Shown here one piece after another: positions 22,591-33,552 of a stretch of 64,000 nucleotides of DNA (positions are counted from its first letter, which is position 1; each line of letters begins with the position of its first letter). Origin of the DNA: Buddleja alternifolia (Eukaryota > Streptophyta > Magnoliopsida > Lamiales > Scrophulariaceae); assembly GCA_019426215.1 (NCBI GenBank), contig CM033393.1, forward strand, positions 10,636,046-10,700,045, given 5' to 3'. The notes below the pieces were generated by a model. That model saw only the letters and a list, made by a program, of their open reading frames with translations. It did no database searches and was not told where the DNA came from. Made by a program: the position numbers and the translations under genes.

Positions 22591-24720
22591 TCCCAGGTGT
22601 CAGACACCTTTGAAGAGGATGAGAACCTCAATGTGTCGCTCCAAGAAGGCAATGTCCTCCTCAAAAGTATGGGGCCCCTCACCAAAGAGGAAGACCCCAA
22701 CGCACATCAAGTGATGCACACAAGGGCGCCAATGGAGGCGATAGGCGCTCCGGGACCGAAGGCCAAGTATGAGATAACCACTCCTAGAGAACACCCCCCA
22801 AGCTTGACAGGGTGTTATGCCTAATGAGGCATCAGCAGGTGCCAAGTGAATTAAAAAACTATCTTATTTTCTATATTACAATTGAACATTTTCACTTTGG
22901 CCATGAGCCAAGCATTGAGTAGGGGTGCCCACCTGCACAACCTACCTTTACTTGAGTTTTGAGGTGCCTATGTGCACCCCGGTACTTTTTGCATTGATGG
23001 TTGGATATTTTTGAACTTTCGTTATCTATTTGTTGAGTGCCAAGAGGCACCTTTCTCATTATACTGCGGTATATTTTAGTTTTAATTGGTAACGTGCTTG
23101 CATATCATATGAATGTGAATTGACAATACCAGAAAAATGCTCCTCGGGACCGATCCTACCGAAGTTATTCACAAAACCTAAGGTCCCTTTAGAGGCTAAC
23201 ATAGGTGGAGCAACAAGAGCCCCCCGAACCATTTAGAGCTCTGTTGAGGCTAGCCCACTTTATAATCCTTCCAGTAGCACCGAGAGGGAATGAGGTTTGA
23301 AAAACTACCCCCCTCCGACATGGACTCTGGACTGAGATTATATCAACACAACTAGCGTCATAATTCACCTCATGCCACCAATGAATAATAAGTGTGGCTA
23401 TTCAAGCCTCCTAAAAATTCTATGTATAGAAAACTCGTGAAGAATGGGGGGCACTATAGTGCTAAAAAATTGGACGATGGCTTGCAAACACACGAAGCTA
23501 ATAGGACCAAGACTAATGGCCCCCCACACAAATATGACCCCTTACGAACTTACTCCAAAATATTTTAGAGCAAATATTAAGGAGTAGGGGGTCACGGAGG
23601 TATCGAACAGCAAGCGCTAGTAGCTAGCTGGTGAAGCTAGTAAGTTTGAAGCCTAGTGTTTTAAACGCCCAAGGGGCACTCACTCATAACATTCATAAAT
23701 TCCCGCTAATGGCACTGTAAAATGGCTAAGTACTTGAGCTAGTGCTCAAATTAAACATATCAATATGACCCCTTGGACCTAAAAGCCTCCAATAGAAGCA
23801 TTATACAATAACTCGCAACCCCATTAGAGGTCAATATAGGTGGAACAACAAAAATCCCTCGAGCTACCAAAGAGTCGAACGAGGATTGTCCACCTAATAA
23901 TCCTTCCAGCAATACCGAGAGGGGATGAGGTTCCACAAAGGATCTCCTCCCTCCCACCAAGGTTCTGGATTATACAAAAATAACTAAAGTGATGACCATT
24001 GTCGCACTAAAAGTAGAAATACAAGAGGCAACTCGAGTCTCCTAATATAACGTCGCCACTAAAGGTAGTGCCACTAAACACACCACTCATTCAAAAGCAT
24101 AAAAAAAGGGCGAAACCAAGCTCTAAGTTAGCCCTCTGCTAACAAAAGATAACATTTACCCCGTACAAATCTTACTCCAAGTGTTTTCCACAGAAAAACA
24201 CTAAGGACTGGGGGCAGGGAACCCTGTTGAACACCACGGTGGGGGTAGGAAAAAATACAAAGGATCCTCCCACCGAGCCAAACCACGGGGGTAGGAAAAA
24301 AATAAAAAAAATAAAAGACTTACTCAAAAAGAAGGGCCAATGAGTAGCTCACAAATGTGTTGAATGCTAACAAGAATGCCGCTAACGTTCGACTAGCTCA
24401 TAGTCAGACAAGCAAAAAATGACCGTAAGATAAAGTACATGGATAAATACATAAGGCATGTAAGATATGCACAAGTCACGCCCAATAAAGACCCTTAAGG
24501 CAATAAGCCCCGTGGCAGCGCACCGAAAGAGGGCGCCTCGAGGGAACCTCTCTGAGGGTTGCAACACAGAGACACCCCCAATTTGCAGGGCCTAACGCCC
24601 CGACTTGTTATCCTAAACCCCATGTAGCGGGGTACAAATCTCGATATAAAATACCCCCCCAAGTTGGTGGGTTTACACAAGCTAGCAAAACGCTGACTAG
24701 TAGCTAGCAAAACGCTGAAG
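22591..24720 (+). repeat. non-coding with a tandem duplication of about 635 bp
   Basis: A block with AGAGGCTAACATAGGTGG near 23191 returns near 23826 in diverged form. Matching companions are CCGAGAGGGAATGAGG near 23280 and CCGAGAGGGGATGAGG near 23917, and AAGGAGTAGGGGG near 23580 and AAGGACTGGGGGC near 24203. The period is about 635 bp with two copies. A third, partial copy is not certain. No coding region was recognised. Confidence 0.6.
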
Positions 24721-24756
24721 AATAACTAGCTAGCAAAATGCTAGTGACCCCGCTAG

Positions 24757-25140
24757 CTCTCATGAAGCTATGGGGTACAAAACACCCCACTAGCGCTCAT
24801 GAAGCCACGGTGTACAAAACACCTCTCTATTGCTCATAAAGTCACGGGGTATAAAACACCCCACTAGCGCTCATAAAGACACGGGATACAAAACACCCCG
24901 CGAGCGCTCATGAAGCCACGGGGTACAAAACACCCCATTAGTGCTCATGAAGCCGAGGTATATGAAATACCCGGCTAGCACTCATAAAGGCATGGGGTAT
25001 AAAACACCCCGCTAGCGCTAATGAAGCCACTGGGTACACAACACCCCGTCAGTGCTCATGAAGCCACGAGGTATAGCAAAACAATCAAGTAGTTGAGTTA
25101 GTGCTGATGAAGCCATGGGGTACACACCACTAGAGCTTAT
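24757..25140 (+). repeat. 37-bp tandem repeat array
   Basis: Eight units follow each other with an exact 37-bp period from 24757 to 25052, then two or three degenerate units. Each unit has GCTCATGAAGCCAC, then GGGGT and ACCCC separated by ACAAAAC, so each can fold into a short hairpin. Just before the array (24681-24750) CTAGCAAAACGCTGA repeats three times. Units differ mainly at the ends of the hairpin arms. Confidence 0.85.
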
Positions 25141-25319
25141 AAGATACGGAGGAAAAAGAGCTCCCTAGTCTTATGAAAAATAGGGGGTCAATTAGAAACA
25201 ACTCCTTCATATTTAGTATAAAAAAAGATACAAAGAAAAAGTCCACATGTCATAAGAGGTGTGAAAATAATCCCCGCCCCCAATCTAAAGACACAGGGAG
25301 ACGCCTGTCAAAAAGCTTA

Positions 25320-25475
25320 TAAGGCACCAAGCCTCGCGGTCACTGCAAGGCCCAATGCCTCACGGATGACCGCGAGGCACGATCTCGCGGCTGACCGCGA
25401 GGCATCAAGTCTCACGGATGGACACGACGCATTGCCTCGCCTCGCGCCCAGCCGCGAGGACGAAGGACGGGGGTC
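25320..25475 (+). repeat. GC-rich CGCGAGGC short repeats
   Basis: GACCGCGAGGCA-type words recur about five times in 150 bp, inside otherwise AT-rich DNA. The style matches the CCTCGAGG repeats at 35290-36090. From 25476 to 26014 nothing is recognised. Confidence 0.6.
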
Positions 25476-26014
25476 GCCACACGGCGCCCCCCTCAATGTT
25501 TGGGTCCTAACGCCCCGAAGCTAGCCGTTGAGAGCGGAATTCACGTCCCATTTACAAGATACAAAAATAAAGAGATACATTCTTCTAAACACTAGCGACC
25601 CCCAAAAAATGCTCCATGAGAGCAGAGAGCTCATGAAGTAAATCAAGTGGGTGTTGGTGAAAAAATGAGCAATTCCTTACATTACTAACGTGACACTATG
25701 GAATAAGGAGCAAATACAAAAGGTTCAATAATTACCTTGTCACCTTGGCTTCTATCCGTAGTCGGCTAAGGGAGTGAGCTCCTAAAGAGAGAAAAATTCC
25801 AAGAGAGTGAGGATATGAAGGGGTGTGAGAGTGAAAGCCACCAACCCACCTATACTTAGATAAAAGCAGGTGGGGAGCTTTTAAAACCTCTAATCTTGTG
25901 TCTCCCTCGCCCACCTTCGGGGGCTCATTACCGACCCCCCTCTTGAAGGGCCCACATAAGATAAATCTACCTACTTCATGTGGTCCTACCTAATTCATGG
26001 GTATTACATAAGAT

Positions 26015-27247
26015 TGTTGTGAATTCCAGAGGATAAAAAAAAATTATCGATTCACATAGCCTGGATTCAATTCATGTTTTTGATAATTTCGGAATCACAA
26101 AAGATACCAAGAATAGGTGGTATCTAATTACTTTTTTCAATGAAAACCAAAAGCCTAGCCTTTTGATGAGAAGCAATGGATCGTTCCTTCCTCTAGATAA
26201 TCACGCGAAAGATGACCTTCAATCTTAAAGCTCGACTTCCTCTACCTTAGACTGGGTTGGGAGCCTTAAGGTTTATGTGGAAGGAGAAGGATTTGTGTTT
26301 TACTCTCTTTCACTCTCTAAGATGAAAAATTGACTTGAGTTATGATTTTAGTTAAACACCTAGTGTTTAAATAAAACATTACTCCTTGACAAAGGAGGAG
26401 AGAGGGGGGGAGGGGACGTGTATGCCCTAGGGGATAGGTATACTGGCCTTTTTCTAATTCCAAGCCCAGTGTTAAGTATTTAATTAATATTCCCAGTCCA
26501 ATCCAATTGGTAATTAATTAAATACTATTCTTTTTTTATTAATAGTACTTTATTAATTCTAAATTAATAATACCATACTATTAATATTGATTGAATAAAT
26601 TAATTTAATTACAATAATTAAATATATTTATTATAATCAATACTTTTCCCTTTTAATAATTTGCACTCCAAGTGAAATTACCAAAATACCCTTCAAAAAG
26701 TAAAACTCCTTCACTATATCATCTTTACATAGAGCGACTCTCTAGGCGTGCCTTAGTTGGCATTGGGAGGATTCTAAGGATATAGTTATCACCAAGCCAT
26801 CCCGTGAAGCTATACCGAAACCCAATCAAGTATGAGATGAATATTTCATCACGAACCATTATGTTGTAAATACCATATGTTAACTCCGTTAACCATATTC
26901 ATGACACCAGCTCCCACTATCCAATCAGTGTAAGTCTTTGCATTTTCCTTGTCAAAGCAAGTGTCATACGAGTTGAATCTAAATGCCCAATTTAGATTCT
27001 TTGACTCGCGAACCGTCTTTTTAAGATCAAGCACTTAACTCCACCAATACTCCTACTTATTAAATAAGCAGTGGTGAGTACACCTCGATCTTAAGAACCT
27101 ATTTGTTCAATACATTTTATGCCATAATTAGAATTATAAGAACAAACTCAATGCCTTTTATTAACCAATAATAATGTTCATACAATATAAATAAAATGCC
27201 CTCTTAAAACTAATTCCTCAATGGCATAGATGGAATAACACCTAACA
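26015..27247 (-). repeat. 3' LTR of element B, internally deleted
   Basis: The LTR is bounded by TGTTGTGAAT (26015) and CCTAACA (27247) next to the polypurine tract. Compared with the 5' LTR it lacks the segment between two ATATG words (34418-34422 and 34877-34881 in the 5' LTR). The inverted repeat TTAAACAC and GTGTTTAA at 26352-26370 is kept. Confidence 0.92.
26352..26370 (-). promoter_or_regulatory. TATA-like box in a perfect inverted repeat, LTR of B
   Basis: TTAAACAC (26352-26359) and GTGTTTAA (26363-26370) are perfect complements around CTA. The minus strand reads TTTATTTAAACAC across it, a TATA-like sequence. The 5' LTR has the same at 33893-33911. CTCCTT and AAGGAG form a second hairpin about 20 bp away (26382-26397). 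Confidence 0.55.
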
Positions 27248-27262
27248 ATCTCTCACTTGCAC
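27248..27262 (-). promoter_or_regulatory. polypurine tract of element B
   Basis: The minus strand reads GTGCAAGTGAGAGAT just before the LTR start TGTTAGG. One G of the usual AAGTGGGAGAT is A. Confidence 0.8.
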
Positions 27263-27712
27263 TCAATACCAATTGCTATTGTATTTGAGTCCCATCTTCT
27301 CAAGATATTTCTCTATCACCGCCGATGATAGAGACTTATTGAGTGGGTCAGCTACGTTTTCCACTGAGGCTACTTTCTGCACGGCGATGTTGCCTCTTCC
27401 AACGATTTCTCGTATTATGTGATACCTCCTCTCTATGTGTTTAGATTTGTTGTGAGACCCTGGTTCTTTAGCTAGTGCTATTATTCCATTGTTGTCACAC
27501 CATAGTGGCAACGGCATTTCCATGCTAGGAACCACTTGAAGTTCAACTACGAAATTCTTTATCCAAACAGCTGTGTTAGCTGCCTCTGAGGCAGCTATGT
27601 ATTCAGCTTCACATGTGGAGTTCGCAGTTGTGCTTTGTTTGGAACTTTTCCAAGACACTGCTCCACCATTCATAGTGAATATAAACCCAGACGTAGATTT
27701 TTGATTATCCAC
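27263..27712 (-). pseudogene. copia RNase H, element B
   Basis: This is a nearly complete RNase H domain of about 149 residues: STSGFIFTMNGGAVSWKSSK, then CEAEYIAASEAANTAVWIKN, then LWCDNNGIIALAKEPGSHNK and SKHIERRYHIIREIV. The catalytic acidic residues in AEY and CDN are present. It ends in EKYLEKMGLKYNSNWY before the polypurine tract. It would remove RNA from the RNA-DNA hybrid. A stop separates it from RT. Confidence 0.92.
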
Positions 27713-27832
27713 ATCATACTGAAATTCTTAGTCAAAATATCTATCTACTCTCATATCTTCATTTCTATATATTAGAAGCATATCCTTCGTTCTTCTAAGA
27801 TCCTTAAGGATAGTCTTCACAACCATCTAATG

Positions 27833-28740
27833 CTACTCACCAGGGTGAGCTTGAAACCGACTAACTACACTCACAACGTAGGCTATGTCAGGTCTCGTGC
27901 ATAACATTGCATACATGAGACTTCCCACTGCTGATGCATATATCATCTTTAGTCTGTCCTCATCAAATTTTGGACACATAGACTTAAAGATATGTAATCC
28001 ATGTCCCATGGGCAGAAGTCCTCCTTTAGAGTTACTCATTTCATATCTCTTGAGGACTTTCTCGAGGTAGATGCGAATTCCAAGGATGTATGTTGCTTTT
28101 CCTAAGTCTTTCATGGAAAATGTGTGTGAAAACCATTCCATGACAGATTTCAATGAGCCAATGTCATTCCGCATTAGTAATATGTCATCTACATATAACA
28201 CTAGGAATATCAACTTGCTCCCACTGGACAATTTATAGACACACGACTCATCTTCATTATTACTGAATCCATAAGCTTTCGCTTCTTGATCGAACCGTTG
28301 ATTCCAACTGCGAGACGCTTGCTTAAGTCCAGAAATGGACTTGTTAAGCTTGCAAACCTTATAAGAATCTACATCGGATATAAAACCTCTGGTAACTGCA
28401 TATAAATGTCCTCCTCGAGGTATTCATTTAAAAATGTGGTTTCCACATCCATTTGCTAGATTTCATAGTCTAGGTTCGCTGGGATTGCGAGCGGGATTTG
28501 AATGGACTTGGTCATTGCTACGGGCAAAAAGGTTTTCTCATAGTCAATGCCCTCTTTTTTACTATAACATTTCACGACAAGTCTAGCCTTATAGGTGTCT
28601 ACCTTGCCATCCAAACCAATCTTTTTCTTATAGATCCATTTACACCCTATCGGCCGTACACTCTCAGGGAGATCAGTAAGAGTCCAGACTTGGTTCAAAT
28701 ACATCGAATCGATCTCTGCACTCATGGCTTCCAACCATTT
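27833..28740 (-). pseudogene. copia reverse transcriptase, element B
   Basis: The N-terminal part (28456-28734) reads VWTLTDLPESVRPIGCKWIY and KARLVVKCYSKKEGIDYEKT. The catalytic part (27833-28231) reads LVLYVDDILLMRNDIGSLKS, with the YVDD box intact, and AVGSLMYAMLCTRPDIAYVV. Between them the frame shifts; the AFLNG block is damaged (near 28430). The order and length match a normal copia RT. Confidence 0.9.
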
Positions 28741-28779
28741 TGCGGAATCAATATCAGTCGCTGCTTGCTCGTAGCTTGA

Positions 28780-29907
28780 GGGATCATCTCAATGGCTTCC
28801 ATTTCCTACACCAAACAAATATTGCTATTCATGAAGGTAACCATATCTCTCAGGCGGTCGAGATACTCTACTAGAGTGAAGCAGCGACGGTTGTGTCTTT
28901 TGAGTTTCATGGTCAGTTCTTTGTACTTGGGGAAAATTGCATAACACCCCTCTGTGATATACGAAACATGCGCCAAACTCCCCTGTGTTAATTTTTTTGC
29001 AAATCACCCCCTTGTGTTATTTTTTATTCTGCATATTCCCCTTTTTTAGTTTTTTTTTTTGGTATTTTTTTCCATCATAAATGTCAATCCAAATGCATTT
29101 TTGGCCCAAATATGTTTATAATAGTTAAATAATTTAATTTGGGTTGGATCTAGAACATTTATGATGGAAAAAAATAGCAAAAAAATCGAAAAAAGGGGGA
29201 ATATGCAGAATAAAAAATAACACTAGGGGGTGATTCGCAAAAAAATTAATATATGGGAGTTTGGCGCAGGTTTCCCATATCACAAGGGGGTCTTATGCAA
29301 TTATCCCTTGTACTTGAATAGGTGTCTCCAAATGGGATTCATTTGGTTCTTCTAGTAAAACCAGTTTCTTACCTGCACCTCCTTCTCTAATTAACTGGTC
29401 TTTGAGAAAGAATGCTTGCAAGGCTACAATTATTCGATGATCGTTTGGCAGGTAAAAAAGGTATCCCATGGAGTCAGTGCGAAAACCAATGAATCGACCT
29501 TTGAGGGATCTTTCCTCTAGTTTCTCTATCTTAGTCTTCTTAACATATGCAGGGCAACCCCACACTCTTATGTACTTAAAATTAGGTTTCCTTCTATACC
29601 ACAACTTATATGGTGTTTCGGGAACAGATTTCCGGGGACACTTATTTAATATGTGTTCTGATGTAAGCAAAACATGTCCCCACAATGAAACAGGTAAATC
29701 GGTGTAGCTAAGCATAGATCTTGTCATATCTAATAGAGTACGACTTCTGCGCTCAGCTACATTATTTAATTGTGGGGTTACTGGAGGAGTAAGTTGTAAC
29801 ACCAGGCCGTGTTCTTTTAAGAACTCATCAAACTCAGCACTCATATAATCGCCACCATGATCCGATCGCAGTGCCTTAATATTGTGCCTGGTTTGTTTTT
29901 TAGTCAT
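28780..29907 (-). pseudogene. copia integrase, element B, interrupted by a MITE
   Basis: Positions 29317-29907 hold the catalytic core: ALRSDHGGDYMSAEFDEFLK and NNVAERRSRTLLDMTRSMLS carry the second Asp and the Glu. The frame goes on through PAYVKKTKIEKLEERSLKGR. The integrase C-terminus continues past the MITE at 28825-28920 (HSSRVSRPPERYGYLHE). The MITE (28930-29307) with its 9-bp duplication splits the two. The expected first catalytic Asp lies upstream near 30030 in another frame. Confidence 0.88.
28930..29307. mobile_element. Mutator-type MITE with long terminal inverted repeats
   Basis: The element begins GGGAAAATTGCATAA and ends TTATGCAATTATCCC. The two arms match, with few differences, for roughly 170 bp each, so nearly the whole 378 bp forms a hairpin. 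A perfect 9-bp duplication TTGTACTTG flanks it (28921-28929 and 29308-29316). Nine bases is the duplication size of Mutator-like transposons. It has no coding capacity. Confidence 0.92.
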
Positions 29908-29949
29908 AGTCTTGAACTCCTTGAACTATTCAATATCTTCAGACTTATG

Positions 29950-30615
29950 CTTCATTAAATACACGAGTCCATATCTACTATGGTCGTCAGTGAATGTAAT
30001 GAAATACTAAAAACCTCTGTAGGAATCATCCTTGAAAGGCACACAAACGTCTGTATGAACTAAACCCAAAACTTTCTTGGATCTTTCAAAATGTCCGATG
30101 AAGGGTGACCTAGTCATTTTTTCTTTTAGACAGGATTCACATGTTGAATATGGATTAGATCTAAGAGGACCGATAAGCCCTCATTTCTCCAACTCGTGAA
30201 CCTTGAATTCACCAGCATGTCCAAGTCTAAGATGCCACATAAGTCTTTGGTTACTACCATTCATACTAGGCTTCTTAGTCATAGTGTTAACCATGCAATG
30301 GTTTTGAACATTAATATAATACAATCCATTAACTAAAGATGCTGAGCCAACTTTTTTATTTCTAAAATAAATACCACAACCATGGTCATTAAAAGTAAAC
30401 AAGTATCTTTTCTTTACCAATATAGGAATAGAAACAATATTCTTAAGCCCATTGGGCAAAACGAGGCAATTATCTTAAGTAATAGAATGCTCAGACATTA
30501 CTGTAATAGAAATGTTTCCAACGTGTGTAGCAGCGACACTGTGTCCGCTTCCCGCATTGATCGTCACTTCTCTTTCTCCCAGCTTTCTACTTGTTTCCAG
30601 ATCCTGCTTTTTTAG
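29950..30615 (-). pseudogene. protease remnant and GAG-pre-integrase domain, element B
   Basis: Positions 30181-30459 read PNGLKNIVSIPILVKKRYLF, then WHLRLGHAGEFKVHELEK with the His pair of the zinc domain. The CX2C half (near 30130) is in a damaged frame. The protease active site cannot be read: the sequence near 30600 is deleted relative to elements A and D. Confidence 0.78.
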
Positions 30616-31419
30616 CTTTCAGCTTAGGACAATCTCGCTTCTAGTGCCCTAGCTCCTTGCAATGGAGGCAGATGTCTGTTTTTTTTTGGGGTCCTACCTT
30701 TAAACTTCTTAACCTTTTTGGCTTTGTCATTGCTTGATGATTTGGAGACTCCTAGCTGCTTCTTACCTTTTTTCCTTTTTCTGACTTCTCTTAGAATCAG
30801 TAGATATGACTAGAGTAGTTTCTTTCATCTTCGGCTCCAACTGTGATTGAGCATTGATCAGGTTGTTCATTAGCCCAGCTAGTGTGCATTCAATGTCATT
30901 CATGTTCAAATTCACAATGAATTGCAAAAATGATTTTAGGAGTGACTAGAGAATGAGATCAATTTGAAGGTGGAAGTCCATGGTGAAATTAAGGGCTTCA
31001 AGTCTCTCAATCATAGATATCATCCTGAGGGTGTGATCCACAACCTTCTCTCCCTCTTTCATTCTAGCTCTAAAGAGTTCCCTCAATTCATATTGAGCAG
31101 TCCGACTGTGTTCTCCATAGAGTTCCCTCAAGTGTAGCAAGATTTCCGCAGACGTCTTGTTTTGCTCATGACATTTTTGGAGATCACTGCTCATCGAACC
31201 CAGTATGTAACCTCTAAATTTGACGTCGTCCTTGCCCCATGTTGCATAGGCAAGTCAGTCCTCGAAGTTATTAACATCAGGGACTGGTGGTCTCTCTTCA
31301 TCAAGCACATATTCTAAGCCTTCAAGACTAAGGACTATCCTTAGGTTTCTTTGCCAATCGACAAAATTGTGTCCAATGAGGACATTTTTCTCAAGCAGAA
31401 TGTTGAGTGGGTTAACCAT
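30616..31419 (-). pseudogene. copia gag, element B
   Basis: The start is the ATG at 31419 (MVNPLNILLEKNV), aligned with the start in element A. The reading goes on with WQRNLRIVLSLEGLEYVLDE. The core at 30946-31194 reads RARMKEGEKVVDHTLRMISM and ERLEALNFTMDFHLQIDLIL. The knuckle CLHCKELGH then KRDC (near 30630-30670) keeps the CX2CX4HX4C pattern but has a stop in it. It would build the particle shell and bind RNA. Confidence 0.85.
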
Positions 31420-33538
31420 TATAGAGAGTAATTATCAAACTGCAGAAAATACCAAGATTATCAATTAGATGCTTTATATTGTTTAAAACAAGTAATCATA
31501 AAGGACTTGTACAATTACTTATCTCCCATTCCAATAATCGGAAACCTTGTTGGATTGGTTTCATAGTGAGTTATTAAGGTCCTCAATGTCTATATGGGTT
31601 GCAACCTTTTTCAATATATAGCCCATCTAGAAATTGAGCTGGCACCTAGTGCCAGTTAAACCATTTAACGATTCCATCCCTTTGGCTCATGAATCACTTA
31701 ACCGCAATATTTTTCGATATATAGGTGGTGATTCATCTAAGTATATTCCCATCAAGTCATACCACTCTAACAATTTAATCTCGCCTTGCCACCTTTTTCG
31801 ATATATGGGGCGAAATTCTCTTCGAGCGAAGGCATCTAATGCACTAAAAAAGATCAAACATATTACCTTTATATATGACCCCCTAATACCGGGACGGTGC
31901 CGTGTACAAGATGCAGCCATCTCATTCTAAAGTTTGCTGGAGAGCTAGGATATCAAATACCCTTACTTACTTAGTATTATTTGATATAGGGAGATTTAAT
32001 AAATTCGATAGTTATTATGATTTGGGTCTCACTTTGCACATTAATTTATTAAGCACTATTTATGGAAATGCATAAGAAAATGCCTAGCAATTTCTAACAA
32101 CAGACACGTATGGGCTTTCATCTAGATTGTCTCGAGCCAGCGAGTCAATCGGGGAGGGGTTCTAATCTATTACAAAAGAGATTCTTGACTCCGCTCCAAG
32201 CTTGCCACGGTCTTCTCCTTTTAGTGGACCTATCTAATATTTTTATTACAATGGTACATGCCTATACAATTGATCTAAATAAAAATATAGATACAAACTG
32301 GGGGGCTCAAATTCCAGCCCAATACAACCCAGATAATAAACAAAAACCAACCCTAAGCCAATATGAGGTGTCACCATCACAAAAGGATAAAAGGAGCACA
32401 TAATCAAATTAAACACATATGTGATTATTATTATTAAATCTTATTTAATATTTTATGAAATCCAATTTAATAAATATTGAAGAATAAATCCAATTTATTT
32501 TGAATTTTAATGTTAATGGACCAAGCCCAAATATGTTACTTTAATCCAATTAAAGTGGACTTTATCAAATAGAGCCCAATTATGGGTGAAATAATTCGAA
32601 AGAGAAATTAAACTCTAATCTAAATCAAATTCAAAATTGACTTGGGTCAACCCTATTTAACTTAATCCATAAAATAAAGCAAGCCCAACAAGCCTTATTT
32701 GGTTATATAAATCCAATTTAAACACCAAGGATTAAATTTGATGATTAATTTTAAGCGGCTAATAAATCCAATTTATGCCTTAGAAAAATCAAATTTTCTA
32801 AACAAACTAATAAAAATTAAATCTTATTTAAAATTCAATTTTATACAAAGTAATGAAAATTAAATCTAATTAATTCTCAATTAAATCCAATTTTAAAATT
32901 GAAAAAGATTTTATGGGGCTTTTAATTTTAAAATTAATCAACAAACAATAATTTTAAAAAGGCTAATCGGGCTTGAGCCCAATTTTATTTTCAAAATCAT
33001 CCATTACGTTCTAAATACATCTAATGGACTAAAGGGACAAGCCCTAATTTAAAAAATTAATTTTAAACTTCTAGGATTAATTTTTCAAGGTCCGGGCCCG
33101 ACCCAAACATAAATTAAAAAATTACACGTCGGGCGAATCCCAACGTAGGGCAGCGCCGTGCCCCATCACCACACGGTGCCTCTCGGGGCTGTGTGGTCGC
33201 ACAGCGGCGCGGCCGGGCCGATCGCATGTCGCACGGCGTGGCCAGGCCGCGTTTGTGCAGGCACGGTCACGACCATGCGCTGCCTGACGGATATTTTTTG
33301 GCGACCCCACCATGGTCTCGTCTCGCCTTTTTCGATCGAATTATTTAATCATCAAAAACCCAATAGCTTAAACATGCAAAAATTAAATCATAACACCCAA
33401 TTTTTACGTTTTTGCTTACAATACGAAAATAAAAATCATATTTATATTTGTCTAACATATATTCACATTAGGCATTCATATTTCTGAAATAACATAAATG
33501 CAAGTAGGCATGAAGAAATTATCAAAAACCATGAATTT
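31420..33538 (-). other. long 5' leader of copia element B
   Basis: The leader has three TTTTTCGATATATGG-type motifs (31599-31621, 31703-31725, 31787-31810). A run of AAATCCAATTTA-like words follows (32430-32900). A GC-rich island lies at 33125-33290 (GCGCGGCCGGGCC and GCACGGCGTGGCC words) not far from the PBS. No coding region is supported. Confidence 0.7.
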
Positions 33539-33551
33539 GGCTCTGATACAA
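33539..33551 (-). promoter_or_regulatory. primer-binding site of element B
   Basis: The plus strand TTGGCTCTGATACAA is the complement of a TGGTATCAGAGCCA-type site, pairing with initiator methionine tRNA, with one mismatch. It lies directly inside the 5' LTR. Confidence 0.8.
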
Positions 33552-33552
33552 C

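Noticed and set aside
24757..25140. Possible CRISPR array
   Set aside because: The 37-bp units are directly adjacent without unique spacers, and the region is plant DNA; it is a plain tandem repeat.
33122..33487. Open frames on both strands in a GC-rich block
   Set aside because: Part of the leader island of element B; high GC content lowers stop frequency and explains the frames.
33539..33551. tRNA gene fragments suggested by the initiator-tRNA-like words at the LTR borders
   Set aside because: They are primer-binding sites: short, next to LTR ends and without the rest of a tRNA.
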